Assembly (NCBI RefSeq): GCF_043641075.1
Contig: NZ_JBHZRC010000001.1
Span: 1,798,001-1,862,000 of the forward strand
Direction: 5' to 3'
Origin: Bacillus_BD oryzisoli_A
GTDB taxonomy: Bacteria; Bacillota; Bacilli; Bacillales; Cytobacillaceae
DNA: 64,000 bases
How positions within the stretch are numbered: position 1 is the first letter of the stretch; each line of letters opens with the position of its first letter. Positions 41,648-51,161 of the stretch are shown here, one piece after another. Below the pieces are notes generated by a model that saw only the letters and a program-made list of their open reading frames with translations, had not been told where the DNA came from and ran no database searches. Position numbers and translations under genes: made by a program.

Positions 41648-42976
41648 ATCACGATTAACCTACTTTTAATCGCTGTTTTAATCGCGTTAACTGCTTTTTT
41701 CGTTGCAACTGAATTTGCCATTGTCAAAGTAAGAAGCTCACGTATTAATCAATTAATTGAGGAAAATAAAGCTGGTGCGAAAGCAGCAAAACATGTTATT
41801 ACGCATCTTGATGATTATTTATCCGCCTGTCAGCTTGGGATTACCATTACAGCTCTTGGTTTGGGCTGGCTTGGTGAGCCGACTGTTGAGAAAATTCTAC
41901 ACCCTATCTTCATTCAAATGCATTTGAATGAATCCTTATCACATCTATTGTCTTTTCTCATTGCCTTCAGCTTCGTTACGTTTATTCATGTTGTTGTAGG
42001 TGAATTAGCACCGAAGACCATTGCTATTCAAAAGGCAGAAGAAATCACATTAGCCTTTGCAAAACCAATCATTTGGTTTTATAAGATTATGTTCCCTTTT
42101 ATTTGGGTACTGAATGGATCTGCCAGACTGCTTACTGGTTTGTTTGGACTTAAGCCGGTCTCTGAGAATGAGTTAGCGCACTCAGAAGAAGAACTGCGAA
42201 TTATTTTGTCTGAGAGCTATAAAAGCGGGGAAATTAATAAATCTGAACTAATTTATGTAAACAATATCTTTGAATTTGACAATCGTATTGCAAAAGAAAT
42301 AATGGTGCCTCGTACAGAAATAGTCGGGATTCCATTGGAAGCAACTAAAGATGAAGTCCTCGCTATCATTAAGGAGGAAAAATATACACGATACCCAGTC
42401 ATAAACGGTGATAAAGATAATATTGAAGGAATAGTCAATATTAAAGAGCTGTTAACAGCCTCCTTTAATCACTCCTTTACTGATTCAAACAGCCCGATCA
42501 TTCCATTTATCAAACCCGTTATTCGTGTCATTGAAACCGTCCCGATACATGACCTTTTACTAAAAATGCAGAAGGAACGCTCACACTTGGCTATTTTACA
42601 TGATGAGTACGGTGGAACTGCAGGTCTCGTCACAGTTGAGGATATTATTGAGGAAATTGTTGGAGAAATACGTGATGAATTTGATACGGATGAAGTGGCA
42701 GATATTCAAAAAATCGCAGAACATCATTATATTATTAGCGGCAAAGTATTGATGGAGGATGTAAATGATTTACTGGGTACAACCCTTTTGGAAGAAGATA
42801 TCGATACATTAGGCGGCTGGTTTCTTTCTCAGCAATTTGACGTCCAATTAGGTAATCAAATATCTGCAGAGGGATTTACATTCACTGTCACTGAAATTGA
42901 CGGTCACCATATCCAATTTATTGAAGTAAAAAAAATAACCGAATTAGAAATGAATCAAAAGGCTGACTCTGAATAA
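41645..42976 (+). CDS. yhdT: CNNM/CBS-domain (CorC-type) membrane protein, YhdT-like
   Basis: The 443-residue protein shares long identical blocks with the 29855-31234 product: VKVRSSRI, DDYLSACQLGIT, VVVGELAPKT, SEEELRIILSESYK and VTVEDIIEEIVGEIRDEFDTDE. It has the same domain order (CNNM membrane domain, CBS pair, CorC/HlyC domain). The paralogue pair suggests overlapping roles in Mg2+ or other divalent-cation efflux. The TTG start is shared with the paralogue. Confidence 0.9.
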   Translation: MITINLLLIAVLIALTAFFVATEFAIVKVRSSRINQLIEENKAGAKAAKHVITHLDDYLSACQLGITITALGLGWLGEPTVEKILHPIFIQMHLNESLSHLLSFLIAFSFVTFIHVVVGELAPKTIAIQKAEEITLAFAKPIIWFYKIMFPFIWVLNGSARLLTGLFGLKPVSENELAHSEEELRIILSESYKSGEINKSELIYVNNIFEFDNRIAKEIMVPRTEIVGIPLEATKDEVLAIIKEEKYTRYPVINGDKDNIEGIVNIKELLTASFNHSFTDSNSPIIPFIKPVIRVIETVPIHDLLLKMQKERSHLAILHDEYGGTAGLVTVEDIIEEIVGEIRDEFDTDEVADIQKIAEHHYIISGKVLMEDVNDLLGTTLLEEDIDTLGGWFLSQQFDVQLGNQISAEGFTFTVTEIDGHHIQFIEVKKITELEMNQKADSE

Positions 42977-42993
42977 AAGAGCAGCCTTTTTTA
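42958..42993 (+). terminator. terminator after the YhdT-like gene
   Basis: AAAGGCTG / CAGCCTTT stem with an inner CT/AG pairing and a T-run; the left arm lies in the last codons of the gene. Confidence 0.82.
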
Positions 42994-43077
42994 AGCTTTG
43001 ATAGTAAGCAATGCTAATAAAATCAACAGCGTTCATCAATTAGTTATTATATATTAAAAAGTTGCTAATACCAGATC

Positions 43078-44484
43078 TTAAATAAATTTTCGTTGAATAT
43101 TTTTCCCATCATACGTAAATAGGATATGCCTTTCCTCGCTTACCGTTTCCAAATGGACTGCTCTTCCCCATAATTGATGAACATATGGAAGAACCTTTTC
43201 TAGGTAACGTAGATCTAATTCAATTCCTTCGTACCAATGCTTTAAATAGAGCTCTCCACTCTTCATATAATCGCCGTCATTCACCGTGAGATAAGGAAAA
43301 CCGCCATTAACTCGCATGTTTACAAGCTGGTCACGGACTTGTTCCCATTCCTTTCCGACAATCTTATATTCCTTTCCTTGCTTTTGGAAAAGATACATAT
43401 CTTCACGCATGACTAAGTCCTTTGTTAAATAATTTCGTAAAAAGGAAATGTCTGATTCAATTTCACGAACCTCAAACATTTTTTCTCGCCCTGAACCAGC
43501 TACAACACCTCTTTTTTTCATTTCTTCTGTAGGGTTGTTAAAACGCTCTTCAATATCCTCATAAATTTTCAAACCTAAGTAATAGGGATTAATGCTTGTA
43601 CGGGAAGGCTGTACAACGCCTGCATTTAGCTTGGCGAACTCCAGCGCCTCAGCACTTGTTAAATCCATTTCCCGCAAAATTCGCTGATGCCAATAGGAAG
43701 CCCATCCCTCATTCATAATTTTTGTTTCCATTTGCGGCCAAAAATACAGCATTTCCTCCCGCATCATTGTTAGGATATCCCGCTGCCAATCGGTTAGTTC
43801 ACGACTGTACGATTCAATAAACAATAATAAATCCTTTTCAGGCCGCGGTGGGAATTGCCTTTGCTTCTTCTTATCCGAAGTTTGTGGCTTTGCTTCATCC
43901 AGTGACCATAAATCATCATACTGTGAAGGTTTTTTAACTTCTTCAAACTCAACATCCTCCAAATCCCACGAAAGCTTTGGCCGAATTAATGATGGATCTA
44001 TGTGTTCTTCAATAGCAAGCACTGCGTCTAGAAATAGCTCTACCTCCTGTTTTCCATGAAGAATTTCATATTTTCTTATTCGATCAGCCGTTGCCGCCAT
44101 ACTCTCGACCATTTCCCTCTTTGTATTTTGGAAGCGAACATTATTCTTAAAGAAATCACAGTGTGCTAATACGTGAGCAACAATCAGTTTATTTTGAATA
44201 AGCGAGTTTGAATCAAGTAAAAAGGCATAGCAGGGATCTGAATTTATCACAAGCTCATAAATTTTAGATAAGCCAAGGTCATAATGAAGCTTCATTTTAT
44301 GAAATTGCTTTCCAAAGCTCCAGTGTGAAAAACGCGTAGGCATACCGTATGCCCCGAAAGTATAAATAATATCTGCTGGACATATTTCATAACGCATCGG
44401 ATAGAAATCAAGCCCAAAACCCGTTGCGATCTCAGTTATCTCACCTATTGCATATTCAAGTTCTTTCCTTTCTGCTTCGTTCAT
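43078..44484 (-). CDS. spoVR: stage V sporulation protein SpoVR
   Basis: The 468-residue protein has the exact length of B. subtilis SpoVR, which affects spore cortex formation. The near-invariant block YPMRYEICPADIIYTFGAYG, then MPTRFSHWSFGKQF, and HVLAHCDFFKNN (possible metal ligands) are seen, as is NEGWASYWHQRI. ATG 44484 follows GGGAGAGAG and aligns with the family start. In many bacteria spoVR, yhbH and prkA homologues form one operon; here they are unlinked but within 20 kb. Confidence 0.95.
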   Translation of the reverse strand: MNEAERKELEYAIGEITEIATGFGLDFYPMRYEICPADIIYTFGAYGMPTRFSHWSFGKQFHKMKLHYDLGLSKIYELVINSDPCYAFLLDSNSLIQNKLIVAHVLAHCDFFKNNVRFQNTKREMVESMAATADRIRKYEILHGKQEVELFLDAVLAIEEHIDPSLIRPKLSWDLEDVEFEEVKKPSQYDDLWSLDEAKPQTSDKKKQRQFPPRPEKDLLLFIESYSRELTDWQRDILTMMREEMLYFWPQMETKIMNEGWASYWHQRILREMDLTSAEALEFAKLNAGVVQPSRTSINPYYLGLKIYEDIEERFNNPTEEMKKRGVVAGSGREKMFEVREIESDISFLRNYLTKDLVMREDMYLFQKQGKEYKIVGKEWEQVRDQLVNMRVNGGFPYLTVNDGDYMKSGELYLKHWYEGIELDLRYLEKVLPYVHQLWGRAVHLETVSEERHILFTYDGKNIQRKFI

Positions 44485-44699
44485 CCCACTCTCTCCCTTC
44501 ATGCTTCCATATCTCAATGTATGAGGTAAAAAGCTGAAAGATGAATGTTTGTGTCAAGCAATTAAAGAAAAGCATGGGTGCCTTGCCAATCGGAAAGTTT
44601 GTTTATTCTTATCCGTCCAACATTTACACTGTAATATTTTCGCCTTCCTTCATACACTAATACTAACTCCTTAGAACAAAAGGAGGAGGAGAGGATTTG

Positions 44700-44951
44700 A
44701 TGACTATGGACTATGACCGAGCATTATATTACACACACCGCTCGGAATGGGATAACTTATTAATCCTTATGGTAAGAACGTCTGATAATTTTTTGGCAAA
44801 GAAAATTGAACATTTTCTTCATGCCTATAATTTTGAAAAGGATTATTCCATTATCGAAAAACATTTATATTCTTTACTAAGATATATTGATCATGCTCTT
44901 GAATTACATGATCGTGATATAGCAGACGAAACATTATACATGCTGAAATGA
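44700..44951 (+). CDS. yhdB: YhdB-like protein
   Basis: The 83-residue protein reads DYDRALYYTHRSEWDNLLILM and KIEHFLHAYNFEKDYS, matching the YhdB family in length and neighbourhood beside spoVR. It is soluble and helical, with no known function. A purine-rich GGAGGAGAGG run precedes ATG 44700; TTG 44697 directly before it is a possible alternative. Confidence 0.8.
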   Translation: MTMDYDRALYYTHRSEWDNLLILMVRTSDNFLAKKIEHFLHAYNFEKDYSIIEKHLYSLLRYIDHALELHDRDIADETLYMLK

Positions 44952-44970
44952 GTTCGTAGCAGTAAGAAAA

Positions 44971-45008
44971 ACAAAAAAACACGGATTCTTCAAGAATCCG
45001 TGTTTTTA
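44971..45008. terminator. bidirectional terminator between yhdB and pgcA
   Basis: AAAACACGGATTCTT / AAGAATCCGTGTTTT stem with a minimal loop and flanking A- and T-runs. Confidence 0.9.
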
Positions 45009-45014
45009 AAAGGA

Positions 45015-46757
45015 TTATTTAGACAAGTCAGCCATTTTTTGTTCCACAAGCTCCATAAATTGTTTTTCCATTTCGGCAAGCTTTTGTTTACTCTCATTTA
45101 AATCAGAGCCAGACACACTAAAGTAAAATTTCACTTTCGGCTCTGTTCCAGATGGTCTTAAGCAAATCCAGGTTCCATCTTCAAAGTAATATTTAATCAC
45201 ATTTGATTTTGGCAAGGAAATAACCTTTTCTGTTCCATCCGCTTCAGTCCTAGAACCGGTTAAATAATCTTCAACGGCAGAAACTTTTAGACCATCTAGC
45301 TCTTGAATCGGGTTAGCGCGGAAAGAGGCTAGTGTTTTTTGAATTAATTCAGCCCCGTCCTTCCCTTTCAATGTTAAGGACCGAAGTCCTTCTTGGAAAA
45401 AGCCGTATTGATTAAAGATAGAAATAAGTGCATCATGTAAGCTCATGCCTTTCTTTTTATAGAAAGCACTTACCTCTGTTGCCAAGAGGGCAGCTTGAAC
45501 AGCATCTTTATCCCTTACAAAATCACCGATTAAATAACCGTAGCTTTCCTCATAGCCGAACAAAAACTTATATTCACCAGTCGTTTCATATTCTTTTATT
45601 TTTTCACCGATAAACTTAAATCCAGTTAAGACATCCAGCGTTGTTACACCAAAGGATTCAGCAATTTTTCTTCCTAATTCACTTGTGACAATCGTTTTAA
45701 TCATCACACCGTTCTTTGGCATTGTTCCCTTTGCCTGCTTCTCAGACAAAATATAATGTAAGAGGATTGCACCTGTTTGGTTTCCAGTCAGGACAACATA
45801 TTCACCCTTCTCATTTTTAACAGCAATGCCTAACCGATCAGCATCTGGATCAGTTGCAATCAAAAGATCTGCTCCAATTCTGTTTCCTTCCTCTATCGCC
45901 AATGTAAAGGCAGCATGCTCTTCCGGATTCGGACTTTTTACTGTTGAAAATTCAGGGTCAGGTAATTCCTGTTCTTTCACGACTGACACATGTTGATATT
46001 TTAAGGCCTTTAAACCGTCTCTAACTGGGATATTTCCCGTACCGTGAAGCGGTGTAAATACCACTTTTACATCAACTTCGTCCGCCATATTAGGGTTCTC
46101 CGAAATGGTCATGAGCTTCTCATTGTATGCTTGATCGATTTCTTGACCAATCATTGTGATTAAACCTTTATCCATTAAGGACTGTTGGTCCTCTACCTGA
46201 ATTAATAATTCATTCTCAATTTCATTGATTTTTGCAATGATGACATCTGCTCCTTCAGGAGGGAGCTGCCCGCCATCTGGTCCGTAGACCTTATATCCAT
46301 TATATTCAGGAGGATTATGACTAGCCGTTATCACAATCCCAGAAAATGCATGCAGGTGGCGGACAGCAAATGATAACTCCGGCGTTGGACGCAAAGCGTC
46401 AAACACATACGACCGGATGTCTCTTGTAGACAAGGTTTTAGCCGCCTCCATGGCAAATTCAGGAGAAAAATGACGTGAATCATAAGCAATAACAACGCCT
46501 CTTTTTTTAGCCTCCAGCCCATTTGCTTCAATATATGCAGCGAGTCCGGCAGAAGCCTTTCGAATCGTGTAGAGGTTCATACGATTCGTTCCAGCTCCAA
46601 TCTCACCTCTCATACCTCCTGTTCCAAATTCTAAATCCTTATAAAAAGCCTCTTCAAGGCTTCTATCGTCTTTTTTTATCTTATCTAATTGTTCTTTAAC
46701 AACAGTATCTAAACCCTCGAATTGCAACCATCTTTCAGCCTTTTGCTTCCAATCCAT
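45015..46757 (-). CDS. pgcA: alpha-phosphoglucomutase
   Basis: PgcA interconverts glucose-1- and glucose-6-phosphate and supplies UDP-glucose for teichoic acid and glycolipid synthesis. At 580 residues it is of the long PGM2-like form. The phosphoserine loop TASHNPPEYNG (Ser146), metal loop DPDADRLG, sugar loop GYEESYG and phosphate loop RPSGTEPK are all present in order. AGGAGG precedes the ATG. Confidence 0.95.
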   Translation of the reverse strand: MDWKQKAERWLQFEGLDTVVKEQLDKIKKDDRSLEEAFYKDLEFGTGGMRGEIGAGTNRMNLYTIRKASAGLAAYIEANGLEAKKRGVVIAYDSRHFSPEFAMEAAKTLSTRDIRSYVFDALRPTPELSFAVRHLHAFSGIVITASHNPPEYNGYKVYGPDGGQLPPEGADVIIAKINEIENELLIQVEDQQSLMDKGLITMIGQEIDQAYNEKLMTISENPNMADEVDVKVVFTPLHGTGNIPVRDGLKALKYQHVSVVKEQELPDPEFSTVKSPNPEEHAAFTLAIEEGNRIGADLLIATDPDADRLGIAVKNEKGEYVVLTGNQTGAILLHYILSEKQAKGTMPKNGVMIKTIVTSELGRKIAESFGVTTLDVLTGFKFIGEKIKEYETTGEYKFLFGYEESYGYLIGDFVRDKDAVQAALLATEVSAFYKKKGMSLHDALISIFNQYGFFQEGLRSLTLKGKDGAELIQKTLASFRANPIQELDGLKVSAVEDYLTGSRTEADGTEKVISLPKSNVIKYYFEDGTWICLRPSGTEPKVKFYFSVSGSDLNESKQKLAEMEKQFMELVEQKMADLSK

Positions 46758-46986
46758 ATGTAACCCTCCTAAATCAATCCATCTTTATCACATTATGTTA
46801 GTAATGAGGTACTCTATAAAATATACAGGAAATATACTAATTAATAAAGAAGTGTTCCAAACCATCTAACCGAAAAAAAACAACAATTTTTGCTTTTTAT
46901 TTTACAGTATTTCTAGTTCCCATATATAATTCATAATAGATGGAATAATTTGTACAAGCCATCATTATTGTTTTAGGGAGGCCATA

Positions 46987-47421
46987 ATGGAAAAAAGTCA
47001 AAAAGATAAACGGGAATCACTCCTTTTCATAGCATGGGCAGCCTCAGTTATAGCCATGTTTGGCAGCTTGTACTTTTCGGAGATTCGTCAATTCGAGCCC
47101 TGTACACTGTGCTGGTATCAGCGTATTGTTATGTATCCCTTTACAATCCTTTTAGGAATTGCTTATGTTAAAAAGGATTATAAAATGTCCCTGTATTCGA
47201 TGATATTATCAGCGGTCGGTGGAAGCATCTCCATTTATCACTATTCATTACAAAAGCTAAGCTTTCTTGCCGATTTTGCACCAGCCTGTGGCAGAATTCC
47301 TTGTACAGGTCAATACATAAATTGGTTTGGATTTATCTCTATCCCATTTTTAGCACTAATCGCCTTTATTATTATCTTCATTTGCAGTATTCTCATCTGG
47401 AAACATTCAAAGGAGGACTAA
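46987..47421 (+). CDS. bdbC: DsbB-like thiol-disulfide oxidoreductase BdbC
   Basis: The 144-residue membrane protein has four segments and two cysteine pairs, Cys39-Cys42 (CTLC) and Cys101-Cys106 (CGRIPC), as in DsbB. It passes electrons from an extracytoplasmic thioredoxin to quinones. The partner gene begins two bases after its stop. AGGGAGG precedes the ATG. Confidence 0.92.
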   Translation: MEKSQKDKRESLLFIAWAASVIAMFGSLYFSEIRQFEPCTLCWYQRIVMYPFTILLGIAYVKKDYKMSLYSMILSAVGGSISIYHYSLQKLSFLADFAPACGRIPCTGQYINWFGFISIPFLALIAFIIIFICSILIWKHSKED

Positions 47422-47423
47422 AG

Positions 47424-47897
47424 ATGAAAAAAGTACTGATATTTTTAGCCATTATTATTGTGTTGTTTATCGGAGTTGCCGTACTAACGAATATGCAAAA
47501 CAACGAAAAAGTGGAAGATAATCCATATAAGAAGGATACGCTTCATCCAGAGACTGCAGCATTATTAGATAATGAAAATTATCAAAACATCATCTTACCG
47601 GATGAACTGGATCAAAAGTTGAATGACAAAGAAGATATGACTGTTTACTTTTTTCAATCAACATGTGAATACTGTAAACAAGCTACCCCCATTCTTTCTC
47701 CATTAGCTGAAGAAATGGAAATAAATCTTGTCCAATATAATCTGCTTGAATTTGAGCAAGGATGGGATGATTATGGAATTCAAGAAACACCAACAATTGT
47801 TCAATATAAAGATGGAAAAGAAACAGCGAGGATTACCGGATTAACAAGTGAAGAGGAATACAGACAATGGTTTACTGAAAATAGTCAAAAAAAATAA
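47424..47897 (+). CDS. membrane-anchored thioredoxin-like protein, partner of BdbC
   Basis: The 157-residue protein has an N-terminal membrane anchor (FLAIIIVLFIGVAVL) and a thioredoxin fold with active site Cys81-Glu-Tyr-Cys84 and cis-Pro in ETPTIVQY. It is much shorter than the DsbA-like BdbD usually found with bdbC, and looks more like a thioredoxin than DsbA. AAAGGAGG lies before ATG 47424. Together with BdbC it likely makes disulfides outside the membrane. Confidence 0.87.
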   Translation: MKKVLIFLAIIIVLFIGVAVLTNMQNNEKVEDNPYKKDTLHPETAALLDNENYQNIILPDELDQKLNDKEDMTVYFFQSTCEYCKQATPILSPLAEEMEINLVQYNLLEFEQGWDDYGIQETPTIVQYKDGKETARITGLTSEEEYRQWFTENSQKK

Positions 47898-47930
47898 AAG
47901 TCTGCACTAGCAGCCTTTTATTTTTTTTTG

Positions 47931-48329
47931 CTAAACTAACAATTCATTAGCAGCTCTAGAATATATACTTAATTCGCTATTTCCTGATAGTTTCAAGTCT
48001 GCAAATTGTTGAAATTCAAAAGGAAAATTCAAACCATATTGTTCAAGAATAGAAATATTTTTATAATAAGTTTCAATATACTGCTCATCCAAACTGTCAC
48101 TTTCAAGGATGGAAATGATTGTTTGTAAGCTTGTAATGACTTGAAAAGCATCCTTTAACGTATCCAGCTGTTCAAAATGACTTGACGAAATATATAATAC
48201 GTTAAGCCTTTCAAACTTTGCAATCTCTTCATCAGAAAAATAATTCGGAAATACATCTGAATACAATTGCCTAATCAACTCCGTAATTTTTTCTTGCTGA
48301 TCCGGAGTCGAAGCAAAAACCACCTTCAC
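47931..48329 (-). CDS. yhcU: YhcU-family protein (DUF5365)
   Basis: The 132-residue protein begins MKVVFASTPDQQEKITELIRQ and matches YhcU in length and its place beside yhcT. It is soluble and mainly helical. The function is unknown. It starts with GTG 48329 after an AAGGTGGGGG SD. Confidence 0.78.
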   Translation of the reverse strand: MKVVFASTPDQQEKITELIRQLYSDVFPNYFSDEEIAKFERLNVLYISSSHFEQLDTLKDAFQVITSLQTIISILESDSLDEQYIETYYKNISILEQYGLNFPFEFQQFADLKLSGNSELSIYSRAANELLV

Positions 48330-48491
48330 AAAAAACCCCCACCTTTTAACTGCTCTATAATCATCACTGTTAGATATACATAGAATAACATATTATCGTG
48401 TGATATTATGGTGGTAATTCACACCACAAGCAAAAGAAAATGGATAACAAGGAAAGCTAAGAGATTACTGTCTGTAAAAGGAGATTTTCTT

Positions 48492-49412
48492 ATGATTAAA
48501 ACAAGCCGAAAAGGAGAATGGCTGGAAATTATTATCCCGGAAGAATGGGATGGCACATCTGTGCAGGATTTATTCCGAACCATTTGGAATGCACCTAAAA
48601 AACTAACTCATTCTTTAAGAATGGAAAAAGGCGTAAGAATAAATGGACAAGGTGCAGATTGGACAGTTTCTCTAAATCAAAACGACCGGCTTGATATTCG
48701 GCTTTTTTCCGAGCAGGATTTTGGTATACAGCCGTCCTATCATGATATAGCCATACTATATGAAGATGATCATCTACTGGTTGTCAATAAACCCTCTAAT
48801 ATGGATACACATCCTAATTCTCCTGAGGAAACGAACACATTGGCAAATGCAACAGCCTATCATCTGCTTTCTCAAGGTGAATATAGACAGGTTAAACATG
48901 TTCACAGGCTTGATCGAGATACAACCGGAGCTGTACTATTTGCTAAGCATTCCTTCATTGGTTCTATTCTTGATCACATGCTTGAAAAGCGAGAAATCAA
49001 ACGAACCTATCTTGCTCTTGTTGAGGGAATTCTAAAAGTCAAAAAGGGTTCCATCACCGAACCAATCGGACGTGACCGTCATCATGCGACGAGAAGAAGA
49101 GTTTCTCCATCAGGCCAAAAGGCTGTAACCTATTTTGAGGTTTTGAAAACAGATCACAAGCAAAATCTTACCCTGGTAAAATGCTTCCTTGAAACTGGAC
49201 GCACCCATCAAATTCGGGTCCATTTCAGTCATATAGGCCATCCACTTGCAGGTGACCTTTTATATGGCGGCAAACCAACATTTTCACGACAAGCATTACA
49301 TGCAGTAAAACTGGAATTGACCCACCCTTTTACAGAAGAAAAGATTATTTGTCATGCCCCCTTCCTTGATAAACAAAATATTTTCACGGGAATTGACCCC
49401 TATTCAATATAA
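48492..49412 (+). CDS. yhcT: RluA-family pseudouridine synthase YhcT
   Basis: The 306-residue enzyme modifies uridine in RNA. The catalytic Asp141 is in HRLDRDTTG, and the conserved LLVVNKPSNMDTHP and ETGRTHQIRVH motifs are present. An S4-like N-terminal domain (about 35-75) precedes the catalytic domain. The exact RNA target is not predictable. AAAAGGAG lies before ATG 48492; the frame open to 48408 carries a leader with hairpins and no SD. Confidence 0.9.
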   Translation: MIKTSRKGEWLEIIIPEEWDGTSVQDLFRTIWNAPKKLTHSLRMEKGVRINGQGADWTVSLNQNDRLDIRLFSEQDFGIQPSYHDIAILYEDDHLLVVNKPSNMDTHPNSPEETNTLANATAYHLLSQGEYRQVKHVHRLDRDTTGAVLFAKHSFIGSILDHMLEKREIKRTYLALVEGILKVKKGSITEPIGRDRHHATRRRVSPSGQKAVTYFEVLKTDHKQNLTLVKCFLETGRTHQIRVHFSHIGHPLAGDLLYGGKPTFSRQALHAVKLELTHPFTEEKIICHAPFLDKQNIFTGIDPYSI

Positions 49413-49442
49413 AAAATCCTGCAAATAGCTTTGCAGGATTTC
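49412..49442. terminator. terminator between yhcT and the aldo/keto reductase
   Basis: AAATCCTGCAAA / TTTGCAGGATTT stem with a four-base loop, A- and T-flanked. Confidence 0.88.
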
Positions 49443-49455
49443 CTTGTTTATTATT

Positions 49456-50280
49456 TTAAAAATCATCTGGATTTGGTCCAAATCGCTTATTTTCATTTAA
49501 GCCATTGATTTTTTCCATATCCTCATCTGTTAATTCAAAATGAAAGATATCAGCATTTTCTTTAATTCTAGAAGGTGTGACTGATTTAGGAATCACAATG
49601 ACATTATTTTGCAGATGCCATCTTAAGATTACTTGTGTACTTGTCTTTTCATACTTTTCTGCGATTGACAGTAGGGTAGGATCATCAACTAATTTTCCTC
49701 TTGCTATCGGTGACCATGCTTCAACAGCAATATCATTTTCTTTACAAAATGCCCTTACCTTCTCCTGTGTCAGCAAAGGGTGTAGTTCAATTTGATTCAA
49801 GACGGGCTTTTCATTCGCATGGGTGAATAAATCCTCCAGATGATGTATCTGAAAGTTACTAACACCTATTGCCTTTATAGTGCCCTCTTGGTAAAGCTTC
49901 TCTAACGCTTTCCAAGTATCTATATATTTACCCTTTACAGGCCAATGTACTAAATACATATCAAGATAATCCAAACCAAGCCTTTTTCGGCTTTTTTCAA
50001 AAGCAGCAAGTGTTTCTTCATAGCCCTGGTCTGTATTCCAAACCTTTGTTGTAACAAAGATTTCCTCCCTTGGGATCCCGCTTTCCTTCAGTGCTTGACC
50101 GACTCCCTCTTCATTATCATAGAAAGCAGCCGTATCAATTGAACGATACCCCAAGCTTAATGCCGTTTTTACTGTATCAACCGCAACACCGCCAGCCTCT
50201 ACTTTGTATACACCAAGGCCAAACTGCGGCATCTCTACTCCGTTATGTAAACGAATCGTATGATTTATGCTAATAACCAT
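49456..50280 (-). CDS. aldo/keto reductase (YvgN/glyoxal reductase-like)
   Basis: The 274-residue NADPH-dependent reductase has the full catalytic tetrad Asp49, Tyr54, Lys79 and His112, and the signatures GYRSIDTAAFYDNEEGVG and GVSNFQIHHLE. It resembles YvgN/YtbE, which reduce glyoxal and methylglyoxal; the natural substrate is uncertain. GGAGGTG lies before ATG 50280. Confidence 0.9.
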   Translation of the reverse strand: MVISINHTIRLHNGVEMPQFGLGVYKVEAGGVAVDTVKTALSLGYRSIDTAAFYDNEEGVGQALKESGIPREEIFVTTKVWNTDQGYEETLAAFEKSRKRLGLDYLDMYLVHWPVKGKYIDTWKALEKLYQEGTIKAIGVSNFQIHHLEDLFTHANEKPVLNQIELHPLLTQEKVRAFCKENDIAVEAWSPIARGKLVDDPTLLSIAEKYEKTSTQVILRWHLQNNVIVIPKSVTPSRIKENADIFHFELTDEDMEKINGLNENKRFGPNPDDF

Positions 50281-50529
50281 ATTTGCACCTCCATTGCCTA
50301 ATTTAACCATATCTTAACACTAAAATAAAAGACAGTGAATAAAATACACACATAAATCCTTTAGACAGACAAATATTAAAAATAGAAAATTTATTTATAA
50401 AGACCGCAAGAGGATTAATATTAAGATTATGTAAATTTTTCGCGAAATAACTTTAACATTCGACATTTTTTTTATAAAATTATCTAGGCTTGTTTGGCAA
50501 GATTGGATAAATAATTGGGGGTAACAAAA

Positions 50530-51147
50530 ATGGTATTTAAAAAGAAGGATAAATTCTCTACTTTACTGAACAATATTTCCACAAATTTGAAGGAAGCAGC
50601 AAACTATTTTTATGATTATAAATTAAAGAATGTCAGTGATTTAAAAGTCTTCTCCGAAACAATGAAAGAATATGAAACTAAAGGAGATACATACATCCAT
50701 GATGTGATTAAGGAATTGAATAATGCCTTTATCACTCCAATCGAAAGGGAAGATATTCTTGCCCTAGCGATGAGTATGGATGATGTATTAGACGGATTAG
50801 AACACTGTTCTGCTCTATTTGAAATGTACTCAATCACAGAAGCAGATGATTTCATGCTGAAATTTGTCGATGCCATTAAAAATTGTTCTCATGAAATTCA
50901 AGATTCAATCGATCTTCTTTCAACGAAAAAGCTTCCACAGATTCGTGACCATGCGATTAAAATTAAGGATTATGAATCAAAATGTGACGGTATACGTCGA
51001 CAATCCATTAAACATTTATTTTCTGTTGAAAAGGATCCAATTAAAATCATTCAATACAAGGAAATTTATGAAAATCTTGAAGATATAGCTGATTACTGTC
51101 AAAATGTTGCCAATACATTAGAAACAATAATAATGAAGAATGCGTAA
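50530..51147 (+). CDS. PhoU-like Pit accessory protein (DUF47)
   Basis: The 205-residue all-helical protein belongs to the DUF47/TIGR00153 group that accompanies Pit transporters. Acidic metal-binding helices (ETKGDTYIHDVIKEL, KDYESKCDGIRR, YENLEDIADYCQ) are typical of PhoU-type proteins. It starts at ATG 50530 after GGGGGTAA, and lies 14 bases before the transporter gene. It likely modulates phosphate uptake. Confidence 0.9.
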   Translation: MVFKKKDKFSTLLNNISTNLKEAANYFYDYKLKNVSDLKVFSETMKEYETKGDTYIHDVIKELNNAFITPIEREDILALAMSMDDVLDGLEHCSALFEMYSITEADDFMLKFVDAIKNCSHEIQDSIDLLSTKKLPQIRDHAIKIKDYESKCDGIRRQSIKHLFSVEKDPIKIIQYKEIYENLEDIADYCQNVANTLETIIMKNA

Positions 51148-51161
51148 GGAGTAGTAACTAC

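Noticed and set aside
43500..44100. CRISPR array, IS element or prophage anywhere in the window
   Set aside because: No regularly spaced direct repeats, transposase or integrase motifs, or phage structural genes are seen in the window; this interval is ordinary spoVR coding sequence.
48399..48427. Regulatory hairpins upstream of yhcT
   Set aside because: Two mutually exclusive short pairings can be drawn, but they are weak and have no clear relation to the SD.
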